The notes: a model not told the origin generated them from the sequence alone. A stretch of 64,000 bases of DNA from Acidovorax sp. 106 (GCF_003663825.1 NZ_RCCC01000001.1:1062501-1126500); one strand, 5' to 3'; shown: positions 26,038-35,986, counted from the first letter of the stretch. Program-made: numbers and translations.

Positions 26038-26264
26038 GGTGCGCTCTCCGGTAAAAGCGCCGACAAACCGCGGCGCGGTGGGACGGACCAGCGCCACGCC
26101 GTCCGCCTGAAGGGCCCGCGCACGGTTGCCAGTGAGCACCGCCAGCGCAGCAAGGCACTGGGTACAGCACCCAGGCCTGCGGGCCATTCCAACGCATTCA
26201 CTATAGGCCGCCAAGCCCCAGGGCAAAGCCCGAAACTGCCCAGCCATTTCCGCGTTCTTCGGGC

Positions 26265-26292
26265 TTTAGAAAAAACCCGCCATTTCCATAAT
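26265..26292 (+). promoter_or_regulatory. Possible sigma-70-type promoter of the flgB operon
   Basis: TTTAGA, 16 bases, CATAAT, about 60 bases upstream of the flgB start and in the flgA-flgB divergent gap. The -10 is 5 of 6. As an early/middle flagellar operon it would be expected to need an activator such as FlhDC; I did not identify an activator site. Confidence 0.35.
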
Positions 26293-26353
26293 CGAACCAC
26301 GCCAAAACCCGCACCGGGCCGTGGCGGCAAGCGATACAGGATGTGAGGCAACC

Positions 26354-26818
26354 ATGCTTGACAAGATGACCAACCAGCTGGGATTTCAAGGCAACGCGCT
26401 GATACTGCGCGCCGAGCGCCAGCGCATCATCGCCAGCAACATTGCCAACGCAGACACCCCCGGCTACGTGTCGCGGGATTTCGACTTTGCCAAAACCTTG
26501 CGCGAAGCCACTGAATCGGGTGCCAGCAGCGTCGTGAAGAACCTGGCCACCGGTGGCACAGGCCCCGCCGTGAGCACCGCCACGTCAGACCCCCGGCATT
26601 TTCAAGCCACCACCACAGGTTCGGGCTCGGCATCCACACTCTCAGGCCCCAGCAAGCTGGGCTATGCCGTGCAGACCCAGCCCGCGCTGGACAACAACTC
26701 GGTGGACCTGGACCGCGAACGCTCGAACTTCGTGGACAACGCCGTGCGCTACGAGGCCACGCTGCGCTTCATCAACGGCAACGCCAAAACCATGCTCAGC
26801 GCCATCCAGGGCCAGTAA
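26354..26818 (+). CDS. flgB: Flagellar proximal rod protein FlgB
   Basis: A 154-residue rod protein. Near the N-terminus, LRAERQRIIASNIANADTPG is the shared axial-protein motif, and the C-terminal helix (FVDNAVRYEATLRFINGNAK) is typical. It assembles just distal to the MS ring. The ATG at 26354 begins the family sequence MLDKMTNQLGFQ. It is the first gene of the rightward flg operon. Confidence 0.95.
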   Translation: MLDKMTNQLGFQGNALILRAERQRIIASNIANADTPGYVSRDFDFAKTLREATESGASSVVKNLATGGTGPAVSTATSDPRHFQATTTGSGSASTLSGPSKLGYAVQTQPALDNNSVDLDRERSNFVDNAVRYEATLRFINGNAKTMLSAIQGQ

Positions 26819-26843
26819 GCCAGCGCAGAAAGCGAGACGCCCC

Positions 26844-27248
26844 ATGTCCATGTTCTCCATCTTCAATGTGTCCAGCAGCGCCATCAGCGCGCAGTCACAG
26901 CGCCTGAACGTCGTGGCCAGCAACCTGGCCAACGTCGATGCGGTGGCGGGCCCCGATGGCAAGGCTTACAAGGCGCGCCAGGTGGTGTTTCAAACCGCCC
27001 CCATGGGCTCTGACGCCGCTGCGGGCGTGCGCGTGACGTCCATCAAGGAAAGCGACGCCCCTGGCCGCAAGGTGCATGACCCCTCACACCCCTCGGCCGA
27101 CGAGCAGGGCTATGTGACGCACTCCAACGTGAACGCTGTAGAGGAAATGGTGAACATGATTTCCGCCTCGCGCTCATACCAAAACAACGTCGAGGTCATG
27201 AACACGGCCAAGTCGCTACTCCTCAAAACCCTGCAAATAGGCCAGTAA
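26844..27248 (+). CDS. flgC: Flagellar proximal rod protein FlgC
   Basis: A 134-residue rod protein beginning MSMFSIFNVSSSAISAQSQR, followed by NVVASNLANVDAV, the axial-protein motif. It ends with the conserved EEMVNMISASRSYQNNVEVM helix. It lies 25 bases after flgB. Length and order are standard. Confidence 0.96.
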   Translation: MSMFSIFNVSSSAISAQSQRLNVVASNLANVDAVAGPDGKAYKARQVVFQTAPMGSDAAAGVRVTSIKESDAPGRKVHDPSHPSADEQGYVTHSNVNAVEEMVNMISASRSYQNNVEVMNTAKSLLLKTLQIGQ

Positions 27249-27266
27249 GCCCCGGGAGATTTCAGC

Positions 27267-27932
27267 ATGATCCTCAGCTCTACCACCGCAACCACATCGA
27301 CCAGTGGAACGTCCAGCTCATCGAGCAGCGTAGCGGACCCCAACACCGACCCCAACGCGGCGCAAGACCGGTTTCTCAAGCTCTTGGTAGCACAGCTCAA
27401 CAACCAAGACCCGATGAACCCGATGGACAACGCCCAAATGACATCGCAAATGGCGCAGATCAATACCGTCACGGGCATCCAGCAGCTGAACCAGACCATG
27501 GCCAGCATGTCAGCGCAGTTCAACTCGCTTCAGGTCATGCAGGGCACGGCCCTGGTGGGCCGCAGTGTGATGACCGAAGGCAACAGCGTGTCCATCACCG
27601 ACAAGACTGGCAAGGGCGGGTTCGAACTGGGCTCTGCCGCCACCGGGGTCAAGGTCGAGATCCTGACCGCTGGCGGCCAATTGGTGGACACCGTGGACCT
27701 GGGCGCACAAAGCGCCGGTCGCCACACCTTTGACTGGGACGCCAGCAAGTACACGGGCTCTACCGAAGGCCTGCAGTTCCGCGTCACCGCCGTCAACGGC
27801 TCCACCAAGCTCGACTCCACCGCGCTCGCGCTGTCCAAGGTGACCGCAGCAGGCGCAGAGGACGGCCAGCTGGTGCTGAGCCTGTCCAACGGCAAGACCA
27901 TCAATTACAGCCAGATCAAGGCCCTGGTGTAA
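27267..27932 (+). CDS. flgD: Hook assembly protein FlgD
   Basis: A 221-residue hook cap. The N-terminal domain contains QDRFLKLLVAQLNNQDPMNP, the most conserved part of the family, followed by MTSQMAQINTVTGIQQLN. The C-terminal half forms Ig/FlgD-like beta domains. It caps the growing hook and is displaced on completion. Confidence 0.96.
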   Translation: MILSSTTATTSTSGTSSSSSSVADPNTDPNAAQDRFLKLLVAQLNNQDPMNPMDNAQMTSQMAQINTVTGIQQLNQTMASMSAQFNSLQVMQGTALVGRSVMTEGNSVSITDKTGKGGFELGSAATGVKVEILTAGGQLVDTVDLGAQSAGRHTFDWDASKYTGSTEGLQFRVTAVNGSTKLDSTALALSKVTAAGAEDGQLVLSLSNGKTINYSQIKALV

Positions 27933-27979
27933 CGCCAGCCCCCAACGCATCGCATGCACCGCCCAACCAGGAGAACACC

Positions 27980-29260
27980 ATGAGTTTCCAGCAAGGCCTC
28001 TCTGGCCTGAACGCCGCCAGTAAGAACCTGGACGTCATTGGCCACAACATTGCCAACGCCAACACCACCGGCTTCAAGGCCTCGCGCGCTGAATTCGCAG
28101 AAATGGTGGCTTCGGCCATTGGCTCCACAGGCGGAACCAACGCCGGCATTGGCGTGGAAACCGCCAACGTGGCGCAGCAATTCACCCAGGGCAACCTGAC
28201 CATCACGGGCAACAGCCTGGATGTGGCCATCAATGGCAATGGCTTCTTCACCGTGACCCAGCCTGACGGAACGCTGGCCTACACGCGCGCCGGCAACTTC
28301 AAGCTGGACAAAGAAGGCAACATGGTGACCAACGACAACGACAAGGTCATGGGTTACCCCGTAGACCCTGTCACCGGCCTGCGCACCGGCACCGACCCGA
28401 TACCGCTGGTGTTCCCCACGGCCCAGCCCATTCCAGCCAAGCAAACGACGTCGATCACGGCCGACTTCAATCTGCCAGCCACGGCCCCCAACGCAGCGGG
28501 CAACCCCACGGCGACGCCCCCCGTGCCCGCCACACCGCGCGCCACGTACGGCACATCGATCAACGTCTACGACAGCCAAGGCGTGGCCAAGCCGATCAAT
28601 CTGTACTTTCAGAAAACCGCCACGGCCAACACCTGGGACGTGTACGACAGGCTCGACGACCCCACCGCGGCGCCGCCAGTGGTGGCCACGCCCATTGGGC
28701 AGATCACGTTCGACAACAACGGCAAAATCATCGGCCCCGCCGCAACACCGCCGGCCACAGGGTTCCAGCTGCCACTCAGCGTCAACCCCAGCCCCCCCAA
28801 CCCCAACAACCTGCCAGCATTCAACGTGGCCGTGAGCCTGGACAATGTTTCGGAGGGTGGGTCGAAATTTACCGTGTCCAACCTCAGCCAGGATGGCTAC
28901 ACCATTGGCGAGCTGACCGGTATCAACATCGAAAACAACGGGATGATCATGACCCGTTACTCCAACGGCGTGACCCGTTCGGAGGGGCAGATCGCGCTGT
29001 CGAGCTTTCGCAACACACAGGGCCTGGCCTCAGTGGGCGGCAACAAATGGGTGTCGACCTTTGAATCCGGCCAACCCGTCGTGGGTACCGCCACCGATGG
29101 AAATTTTGGTGGCCTGCGCTCAGGCGCCCTGGAAGACTCCACCGTGGACCTGACGGCCGAGCTGGTCAACATGATGACCGCCCAACGCGCCTACCAGGCC
29201 AACGCCCAGACCATCAAGACGCAAGACCAGGTGATGTCCACCTTGGTGAACTTGCGCTGA
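27980..29260 (+). CDS. flgE: Flagellar hook protein FlgE
   Basis: A 426-residue hook subunit. The N-terminus MSFQQGLSGLNAASKNLDVI with GHNIANANTTGFK is typical, and the C-terminus ends AYQANAQTIKTQDQVMSTLV. A proline- and threonine-rich surface loop lies around residues 165-195. AGGAGAA precedes the start. Length control is by FliK, which is not in this window. Confidence 0.96.
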   Translation: MSFQQGLSGLNAASKNLDVIGHNIANANTTGFKASRAEFAEMVASAIGSTGGTNAGIGVETANVAQQFTQGNLTITGNSLDVAINGNGFFTVTQPDGTLAYTRAGNFKLDKEGNMVTNDNDKVMGYPVDPVTGLRTGTDPIPLVFPTAQPIPAKQTTSITADFNLPATAPNAAGNPTATPPVPATPRATYGTSINVYDSQGVAKPINLYFQKTATANTWDVYDRLDDPTAAPPVVATPIGQITFDNNGKIIGPAATPPATGFQLPLSVNPSPPNPNNLPAFNVAVSLDNVSEGGSKFTVSNLSQDGYTIGELTGINIENNGMIMTRYSNGVTRSEGQIALSSFRNTQGLASVGGNKWVSTFESGQPVVGTATDGNFGGLRSGALEDSTVDLTAELVNMMTAQRAYQANAQTIKTQDQVMSTLVNLR

Positions 29261-29298
29261 CGCTAACGGCGCGAGCGCACTGAAAACGGAGAGCCGCC

Positions 29299-30039
29299 AT
29301 GGACCGCATCATCTACACCAGCATGACAGGCGCCAATGCCGCTGCCCATCGGCAGTCGGTGCTGGCCAACAACCTGGCCAACGCGTCCACCAACGGCTTT
29401 CGGGCAGAGATGTCCACCTTCCGCTCAGTGCCCGTGCAAGGCGATGGATCGACCACGCGGGTCTTCGCGCTGGAGGCCACCTCGGGCTACCTGAACACGG
29501 CAGGCCCCGCCAAAACCACCGGCCGCAACCTCGACGCCATGGCCATGGGCAACGCTTGGTTTGCCGTGCAGGGGCTCGACGGGCTGGAGGCCTACACCCG
29601 CGCAGGCTCGTTCGATGTGTCGGCCGCCGGCCAGCTGGTCACGCCCTCGGGCCTGCCGGTGCTGTCTGACGGCGGCGCACCCATAGACGTGCCCCCCCGC
29701 GCAGAAGTGACCCTGGGCTCCGACGGAACCATCACCGCCAAGACTGCAGGCCAGCCCCCGCAGGCACTGGGGCGGCTGAAGCTGGCGTCTCCCACGGCGG
29801 AAGACCCGCTCAAGCGCGGTGACGACGGCCTATTTCGCACAGCGTCTGGCGACCCGATGCCCAACGACGCCACGGCCCGCATGCTCAGCGGCGCGGTGGA
29901 AGGATCGAATGTGAACACCGTGGAAAGCATGGTGGGAATGATCGCCGCGTCCCGCCAGTTCGAGCAACAGATGAAGCTGCTGCAAACGGCAGAAACCAAC
30001 GACAAATCGGCTGCGCAGTTGCTCAGCCTCAACGGCTGA
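29299..30039 (+). CDS. flgF: Flagellar proximal rod protein FlgF
   Basis: A 246-residue rod protein with the motif SVLANNLANASTNGFRAEM near the N-terminus and VESMVGMIAASRQFEQQM at the C-terminus. It is placed between hook and distal rod genes in the standard order. GGAGAG lies upstream of the start. Confidence 0.96.
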   Translation: MDRIIYTSMTGANAAAHRQSVLANNLANASTNGFRAEMSTFRSVPVQGDGSTTRVFALEATSGYLNTAGPAKTTGRNLDAMAMGNAWFAVQGLDGLEAYTRAGSFDVSAAGQLVTPSGLPVLSDGGAPIDVPPRAEVTLGSDGTITAKTAGQPPQALGRLKLASPTAEDPLKRGDDGLFRTASGDPMPNDATARMLSGAVEGSNVNTVESMVGMIAASRQFEQQMKLLQTAETNDKSAAQLLSLNG

Positions 30040-30085
30040 CGCCCAGCCCGTCGCCCCACGCTGAACCGAACGCAAGGAAACCGCC

Positions 30086-30868
30086 ATGTTCACCGCCCTC
30101 TACACCGCCAAGTCCGGCATGACTGTGCAGCAGACCAATATCGACCTGCACTCGCACAACCTGTCCAACGTGTCCACCACGGGCTTCAAGCGCAACTTCG
30201 CCAACATCGAAGACCTGGCCTACCAGAACTACCGCCAGGTGGGTGCCGCCGCCACCGAGCAAAACCAGTTGCCCACCGGGCTGCACATGGGGCTGGGTGC
30301 ACGCACGGTGTCCATCGGGCGCAACTTTGAGCAGGGCAGCCTGCAAGAGTCCAAGAACAACCTGGACGTAGCCATCAACGGCAATGGCTTTTTTGAAGTG
30401 ACCATGCCCGACGGCACCATCGGCTACACCCGCGATGGATCGTTCAAGGTCGATGCACAAGGGCGCATGGTGACCTCAGGCGGCCTGCCTGTGGCCAATG
30501 GCATCACCGTGCCCGCCAATGCCACCAGCATCAGCATCAGCAGCGATGGCGCCGTGTCGGCCACCGTACCGGGCAACACTGCGCCCCAGCCGCTGGGCAC
30601 GCTGGCCATGTCGGGCTTTGTGAACCCCGCCGGGCTGGAGCCCATCGGGCAAAACCTGTTCAAGGAATCGGCCGCCTCGGGCCAGCCCCAGCAAGGCACA
30701 CCGGGCACCAACGGCCTGGGCATCGTCAAGCAAGGGTTTCTGGAATCGTCCAACGTGAACGTGGTGGAAGAGTTGGTGAACATGATTCAGACGCAGCGTG
30801 CCTACGAGATGAACTCCAAGGCCATCTCCACCACCGACCAGATGCTGGCCAAGCTGAGCCAGCTGTAA
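30086..30868 (+). CDS. flgG: Flagellar distal rod protein FlgG
   Basis: A 260-residue distal rod subunit, exactly the usual length. N-terminal NIDLHSHNLSNVSTTGFKR and C-terminal VVEELVNMIQTQRAYEMNSK are family hallmarks. It forms the drive shaft through the P and L rings, whose genes follow. Confidence 0.97.
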   Translation: MFTALYTAKSGMTVQQTNIDLHSHNLSNVSTTGFKRNFANIEDLAYQNYRQVGAAATEQNQLPTGLHMGLGARTVSIGRNFEQGSLQESKNNLDVAINGNGFFEVTMPDGTIGYTRDGSFKVDAQGRMVTSGGLPVANGITVPANATSISISSDGAVSATVPGNTAPQPLGTLAMSGFVNPAGLEPIGQNLFKESAASGQPQQGTPGTNGLGIVKQGFLESSNVNVVEELVNMIQTQRAYEMNSKAISTTDQMLAKLSQL

Positions 30869-30918
30869 CCCACACGCACCCAGGGCCACCCCACCCCAGG
30901 TCATCAGGAAGGCTCGCC

Positions 30919-31629
30919 ATGAACCGCACACACACCACCCACCCACGCCATGGGCTTTTGGCGGCCATGGGCGTGCTCGCCAGCCTGTTGACTACAGGCT
31001 GCGCCAGCCTGTCGCCAACGCCCCCCGTGGACATCTTGCCCACAACCCCCCCGCAATTGAGCATTGCACCGCGCGCAACGCCGCAGCCAACCAACGGAAG
31101 CCTGTTCAACACGGCCAGCTACCGCCCAGCATTTGAAGACCGCCGGGCCCGGTTGGTGGGTGATTTGGTCACGATCCAGATTGTGGAAAACGTCACGGCA
31201 AAGCAGGAGTCTTCCTCCACGCTGGACCGCTCGGCCAACGTTTCTAATGCGGTGACGGCGCTGCCATTTGTCAATGCGACGGATGTCGGCAAGCTGGGGC
31301 TGGGCGCCAAGTCTGGCAATGCGTTCTCCGGCAAGGGCGGCACCGAAAGCGCCAATACCTTCTCTGGCTCCATCACCGCCACCGTGATCGATGTCTTGCC
31401 CAACGGGCACCTGGTGGTGGCTGGCGAAAAGCAAATCGGCGTGAACCAGAACGTGGACGTACTGCGCTTTTCCGGCACCATCGATCCGCGCGTGATGCAG
31501 CCCGGCAGCATCATCAACTCCACCCAGGTGGCCAACGTGCGCATCGAGTCGCGCGGCCGCGGCTCGCAAGGCGAAGTGCAGGCACAGGGCTGGCTGGGCC
31601 GGTTCTTCAACAAGGTCACGCCGTTCTGA
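30919..31629 (+). CDS. flgH: Flagellar L-ring lipoprotein FlgH
   Basis: A 236-residue outer-membrane lipoprotein. The signal sequence ends in the lipobox LTTGCAS, with the lipidated cysteine near residue 28. The L-ring domain (RARLVGDLVTIQIVENVTAK, then GSITATVIDVLPNGHLVVAG) is intact. A strong terminator follows at 31653-31693, unusual in the middle of the flg series. Confidence 0.96.
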   Translation: MNRTHTTHPRHGLLAAMGVLASLLTTGCASLSPTPPVDILPTTPPQLSIAPRATPQPTNGSLFNTASYRPAFEDRRARLVGDLVTIQIVENVTAKQESSSTLDRSANVSNAVTALPFVNATDVGKLGLGAKSGNAFSGKGGTESANTFSGSITATVIDVLPNGHLVVAGEKQIGVNQNVDVLRFSGTIDPRVMQPGSIINSTQVANVRIESRGRGSQGEVQAQGWLGRFFNKVTPF

Positions 31630-31652
31630 TCCGCAAATGCCGGTGCCAAAGC

Positions 31653-31693
31653 GCCGCTGGCTGTCTGCATGCGCAGGGGGCCAGCGGCTTTTT
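31653..31693 (+). terminator. Intrinsic terminator between flgH and flgI
   Basis: GCCGCTGGC (31653-31661) pairs perfectly with GCCAGCGGC (31680-31688), followed by five T residues (31689-31693). It starts 24 bases after the flgH stop codon. Confidence 0.8.
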
Positions 31694-31736
31694 CATGTCC
31701 CGACTGCACGTGCCGCACGCACCACACACTTCAATC

Positions 31737-31800
31737 ACTATCAAATTTATAGCTGCCAGCGCTTTATCAATGGGCGCCAGGTGGCATTTTTATTGATATT
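31737..31800 (+). repeat. AT-rich palindromic repeat, copy 5 (flgH-flgI gap)
   Basis: CACTATCAAATTTATAGCTG then CCAGCGCTTTATCAATGGGC, then GCCAGGTGGCATTTTTATTG. It lies in the roughly 300-base gap between flgH and flgI, where most enteric-type operons have only a few bases. The rest of the gap (31801-31932) shows no gene or clear promoter. Confidence 0.75.
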
Positions 31801-31932
31801 TCTCACCAAGTGGCGTCTAGGGCTGCGCCCACGCTCGAAGCGGCGGGCACTACGCAGATCGCAGGCAAAAGGCTGGTGAACCGGCTTCTTTTTGGGTTTT
31901 AGTTTTTGCCATGGCAACCCACAATGGAAGCC

Positions 31933-33075
31933 ATGAAAGCCTCGTCCCACTCCCTTTGGCCGCGCAAGCTGCGCGCACTCTGGCTCCTGCTGGCCGCAGT
32001 GCTGGCGGCCGTAGCGCCCACCGCGCACGCTGTGCGCATCAAGGAAGTGGCGGCGGTACAGGGCGTGCGCAGCAACCAACTCACAGGCTACGGCTTGGTC
32101 GTGGGGCTTGACGGCACGGGTGACCAGACCACCCAGATGCCCTACACCACGCAGGCCATGTCCAACTACCTGCAGCAAATGGGCATCACCCTGCCGCCTG
32201 GCACCGCCTCGCAGCTGCAGCTCAAGAACGTGGCGGCCGTGATCGTGACCACCCAATTGCCCGCTTTTGCCCAACCTGGGCAGACGCTGGACGTGAATGT
32301 GTCATCCATGGGCAACTCCAAGTCGCTCAAGGGCGGCACGCTCATTGCCACGCCGCTGCGCGGCGCCGACGGCGAGATCTACGCCCTGGCCCAGGGCAAC
32401 CTGGTGGTGGGCGGCGCAGGCGCAGCGGCAGGCGGCAGCAAGGTGCAGATCAACCACCTGTCGGCAGGTCGCATTCCACAAGGCGCCCAGGTCGAGCGGT
32501 CGGTCCCCACCCCGCTGAACGAGGGCGACACCATCAACCTGGGGCTGAATGCATCGGACTTCCAAACCGCCCGCAAGGTGGCCCAGGCCATCAATGCCAA
32601 GCTGGGCAACGGCCTGGCCACCGCCCTGGACGGGCGCACCGTGCAGGTGCGCGCACCGCAAGACCCCGGCGCGCGGGTGGGCTTCATTGCCGACCTGGAA
32701 GAGCTGCCACTCGAAAACTCCACCCCCGCCGCCAAGGTGGTCATCAACGCCCGCACTGGCTCCATCGTGCTGAACCAAGCCGTGACGCTGGGCTCGTGCG
32801 CCATTGCGCATGGCAACCTGTCCATCACCATCAGCTCCACCCCGGTCATCAGCCAGCCCAATCCGCTGTCGCAAGGGCAAACCGTGGTCACGCAAAAGAG
32901 CGATATCACCATCAACCAGGAGCCGGGCAACATCATCCAGATGCCCCCCTCGGCCCAACTGGCCGATGTGGTGCGAGCCCTGAACCAGCTGGGTGCCACG
33001 CCGCAAGACCTGCTGGCCATCTTGCAGGCCATCAAAGCAGCAGGTGCACTGAATGCGGAGCTGGAGGTGATCTGA
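31933..33075 (+). CDS. flgI: Flagellar P-ring protein FlgI
   Basis: About 380 residues with an N-terminal signal peptide ending PTAHA. The mature part begins VRIKEVAAVQGVRSNQLTGY, a strongly conserved opening, followed by GLVVGLDGTGDQ. It forms the periplasmic P ring with help from FlgA. ATG codons at 31924 and 31933 are both possible; neither has a good ribosome-binding site. Because a terminator and repeat separate it from flgH, it may have its own promoter. Confidence 0.95.
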   Translation: MKASSHSLWPRKLRALWLLLAAVLAAVAPTAHAVRIKEVAAVQGVRSNQLTGYGLVVGLDGTGDQTTQMPYTTQAMSNYLQQMGITLPPGTASQLQLKNVAAVIVTTQLPAFAQPGQTLDVNVSSMGNSKSLKGGTLIATPLRGADGEIYALAQGNLVVGGAGAAAGGSKVQINHLSAGRIPQGAQVERSVPTPLNEGDTINLGLNASDFQTARKVAQAINAKLGNGLATALDGRTVQVRAPQDPGARVGFIADLEELPLENSTPAAKVVINARTGSIVLNQAVTLGSCAIAHGNLSITISSTPVISQPNPLSQGQTVVTQKSDITINQEPGNIIQMPPSAQLADVVRALNQLGATPQDLLAILQAIKAAGALNAELEVI

Positions 33076-33076
33076 C

Positions 33077-34009
33077 ATGGCCATGACCCTGCCTTCGTCC
33101 ACATCGACCAGCGCGCACCAGGCGCTGGCGGTGGACACGCGCTCGCTCAATGCCCTGAAGTACGAAGCCGGGCAAAACAGCCCCGAGGCCACCAAAGAGG
33201 CGGCCAAGCAGTTTGAGTCGCTGTTCATGCGCGAGCTGATCAAGAGCATGCGCGACGCCACCATGAAGTCGGGCATGCTCGATAGCGCCGGAGGCGACCT
33301 GGGCACCGACATGCTGGACCAGCAACTGTCGGTGCAGATGTCGGGCCAGCCTGGGGGCTTGTCTGAAGCCATCGCCCGGCAACTGTCTCGCCAGATGGGT
33401 GCGGCCGAGCCCACGTTCTCTGTGCCCTCCACCTTGAGCCTGCAGCAAGTCACTGGCCGCGGCACTGCGGCCACCAAGGCGGCCACAGGCTCCGCCAGCA
33501 TCGCAGGCGTGACCACCACCCCCGCCCCCAAAGGGCGCGATGAATTTGTGCAGCACCTGAGCAACACCGCAGAAACCGTGGCCAAGGAAAGCGGCATCCC
33601 CGCCAGCTTCATGCTGGGCCAGGCAGGCCACGAAACCGGCTGGGGCAAGAGCGAGATCCGCAACAAGGATGGCTCGACCTCCTACAACCTGTTCGGCATC
33701 AAGGCCGGCAAGGGCTGGACAGGCAAGGTGGCCGAGGTGACGACCACCGAGTACGTGGACGGTGTGCCCCGCAAGGTGGTGGCCAAGTTCCGCGCCTATG
33801 ACTCGTACGAAGCATCGTTCCGGGACTACGCCCAGCTCATCACCAACAGCCCCCGCTACGAAAAGGCCCAAGCCACCGCCAAGACGGGCTCGGCTGTGGC
33901 TTATGCCACCGAGCTGCAAAAGGCGGGCTACGCCACCGACCCGGAATACGCCAGAAAGCTCAGCGGTGCGATCCATAGCGCGCTGCGGGCCCAAAAGGCA
34001 CAAGCGTGA
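33077..34009 (+). CDS. flgJ: Flagellar rod cap and peptidoglycan hydrolase FlgJ
   Basis: A 310-residue two-domain protein. The N-terminal rod-capping domain has KQFESLFMRELIKSMRDA. The C-terminal GH73 glucosaminidase domain (from about residue 150) has GQAGHETGWGKSEI with the catalytic Glu186. It digests the cell wall so the rod can pass. One base separates it from flgI. Confidence 0.96.
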   Translation: MAMTLPSSTSTSAHQALAVDTRSLNALKYEAGQNSPEATKEAAKQFESLFMRELIKSMRDATMKSGMLDSAGGDLGTDMLDQQLSVQMSGQPGGLSEAIARQLSRQMGAAEPTFSVPSTLSLQQVTGRGTAATKAATGSASIAGVTTTPAPKGRDEFVQHLSNTAETVAKESGIPASFMLGQAGHETGWGKSEIRNKDGSTSYNLFGIKAGKGWTGKVAEVTTTEYVDGVPRKVVAKFRAYDSYEASFRDYAQLITNSPRYEKAQATAKTGSAVAYATELQKAGYATDPEYARKLSGAIHSALRAQKAQA

Positions 34010-34026
34010 TGGAAGCGGGGTAAATC

Positions 34027-35955
34027 ATGGGACTGCTCAACGTAGGCGCCCGCGCCCTGATGGCCAACCAGGTCGCGCTGCAAACCGCAGGCAACAACAT
34101 TGCCAACGTCAACACGGCCGGGTACTCGCGCCAGACCGTGGTGCTGCAAACCGTGCAGGGCCAGTTCACGGGCGGCGGCTACATCGGCCAAGGTGTGGAT
34201 GTGCAAACCATTTTGCGCAACCAAAGCGAGCTGCTCACCCGCCAGTCGGCCGCAGCGGGCTCGGTCAGCGCCGCCGACACGGTGCGGGCTGAACGGCTGA
34301 GCCAGTTGCAAGAGATTTTCGGCGGCGGCACGGCCGGGCTGGGCGCTGCCATCACCGACATGATGAATGCGTTCTCTGACGTGGTCAGCTCGCCCACCGA
34401 CCTGTCTGCGCGCACGCTGGTGCTCACGCGCATTGACGAGACGGCGGCCCGCATGCGCACCTCGGCCGATCGCATCAACGAGATCCAGTACACCGTCTCT
34501 GAGCAGCTGCAAAACAGCGCCAACACCATCAACAACCTGGCCCAGCAAATGGCCTCGGTGAACGAGCAAATTGCTCGCGCCACCGGCAACGGGCAAACGC
34601 CTAACGACCTGCTGGACCAGCGCGACCAGATCATTCGCGAGATCAACCAGTACGTTCAAACCACACAGATCCCGGCCGACGACGGCACCGTGGGCCTGTT
34701 CGTGGGGGGCAGCCAGCCCCTGGTGCTGGGCACCACGGCCACCACGGTCTCGATTGCAGACTCCTCCACCTTCCCCGCCAGCGGGCAGCTGAAGCTGCTC
34801 TTCAACCGACCCGGCTCACCCTCCATTGAACTGGACGAAAACACGCTGGGCGGCGGCAGCGTGACCGGCCTGCTCAAGTTCAACAACACCGACTTGGCCG
34901 AAGGGCGCAACCTGTTGGGACGCATGGCCATGGCCATCGGCATGGAGCTCAACAAACAGCAAAACCAGGGCCTGACGCTGGACGGGCAGCTGGGCAAAGA
35001 CCTGTTTGCCCTGCCCACCAGCATGCCAGGCACCACCAACGGCACGGCGGTCGGCAACGTCACCTTCACCGACTCCACGAAGTTCGCAGCATCAGACTAC
35101 GAAATCCGCTTCACCACGCCCCCCGCTGGGCAAGTGGTGCGCCTGTCCGACGGCAAATCCACGGCCTTCACCAATGCGGCCAACCTGGCCAGCCAGCAGA
35201 TTGATGGGCTGACCTTCAACCTCACCGCCACCGGCGCTGCGGGCGAACGCATGCTGTTCAAGCCCTTCAGCACCGCCGCTGCCAACATGCAGGCACTGGT
35301 GTATTCGCCGCGCGACCTGGCTGCGGCCAACCCGGTGAATGCGGCCATGGGCACATCCAATGCAGGCACGCTGCAACTGGCCAGCCTGACGGCCAAAGAC
35401 GGCTTTGTGGCGCCCCCCATTCCGGCAGGCGTACAGCTGACCTTCTCCGCAGGCCCGCCAACGACTTACAGCGTGACAGGCTCGACCACGCCGCCCTCAG
35501 GCACCACGGGCTTGGCCTACACGGCGGGCACGCCCATCGTCATCGACGGCTGGGAGATCACCCTCAAGGGCACGCCCAAGACCGGTGACACGGTGAAGGT
35601 GGGCAATGCACTGGACCCTCAGTACGGAGACAACTACACCCGCAACGCAGGCAACGCCACGGCGCTGATGAACCTGCGCGATGTGAAGATGTTTGATGAA
35701 TCCACCATGAGCGATGGCTACGCCAGTGCCATGGCGCAAGTCGGCACACGCACGCAAAGCGCGCTGTTTGCCTCCGAGCTGTCAAGCACCATTGCCAACA
35801 ACCTGGAAAACGGCCGCACCTCCGTGTCCGGCGTCAACCTGGACGAAGAGGCAGCCAAGCTTTTGCAGTACCAGCAGGCCTACCAAGCGTCGGCCAAAAT
35901 GCTGCAGATTGCGCAGAGTGTCTTTGACACCCTGATCCAGAACCTGGGTCGATGA
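34027..35955 (+). CDS. flgK: Hook-filament junction protein FlgK (HAP1)
   Basis: A 642-residue junction protein. The N-terminus, MGLLNVGARALMANQVALQT with NNIANVNTAGYSRQ, and the C-terminus (VNLDEEAAKLLQYQQAYQAS) are diagnostic. It is exported with FlgN as chaperone. The middle region (about residues 330-560) is variable and Thr/Gly-rich. It lies 17 bases after flgJ. Confidence 0.96.
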   Translation: MGLLNVGARALMANQVALQTAGNNIANVNTAGYSRQTVVLQTVQGQFTGGGYIGQGVDVQTILRNQSELLTRQSAAAGSVSAADTVRAERLSQLQEIFGGGTAGLGAAITDMMNAFSDVVSSPTDLSARTLVLTRIDETAARMRTSADRINEIQYTVSEQLQNSANTINNLAQQMASVNEQIARATGNGQTPNDLLDQRDQIIREINQYVQTTQIPADDGTVGLFVGGSQPLVLGTTATTVSIADSSTFPASGQLKLLFNRPGSPSIELDENTLGGGSVTGLLKFNNTDLAEGRNLLGRMAMAIGMELNKQQNQGLTLDGQLGKDLFALPTSMPGTTNGTAVGNVTFTDSTKFAASDYEIRFTTPPAGQVVRLSDGKSTAFTNAANLASQQIDGLTFNLTATGAAGERMLFKPFSTAAANMQALVYSPRDLAAANPVNAAMGTSNAGTLQLASLTAKDGFVAPPIPAGVQLTFSAGPPTTYSVTGSTTPPSGTTGLAYTAGTPIVIDGWEITLKGTPKTGDTVKVGNALDPQYGDNYTRNAGNATALMNLRDVKMFDESTMSDGYASAMAQVGTRTQSALFASELSSTIANNLENGRTSVSGVNLDEEAAKLLQYQQAYQASAKMLQIAQSVFDTLIQNLGR

Positions 35956-35986
35956 CACCCTCTGAAGTCCTCCGTAGGAGCCTGAC

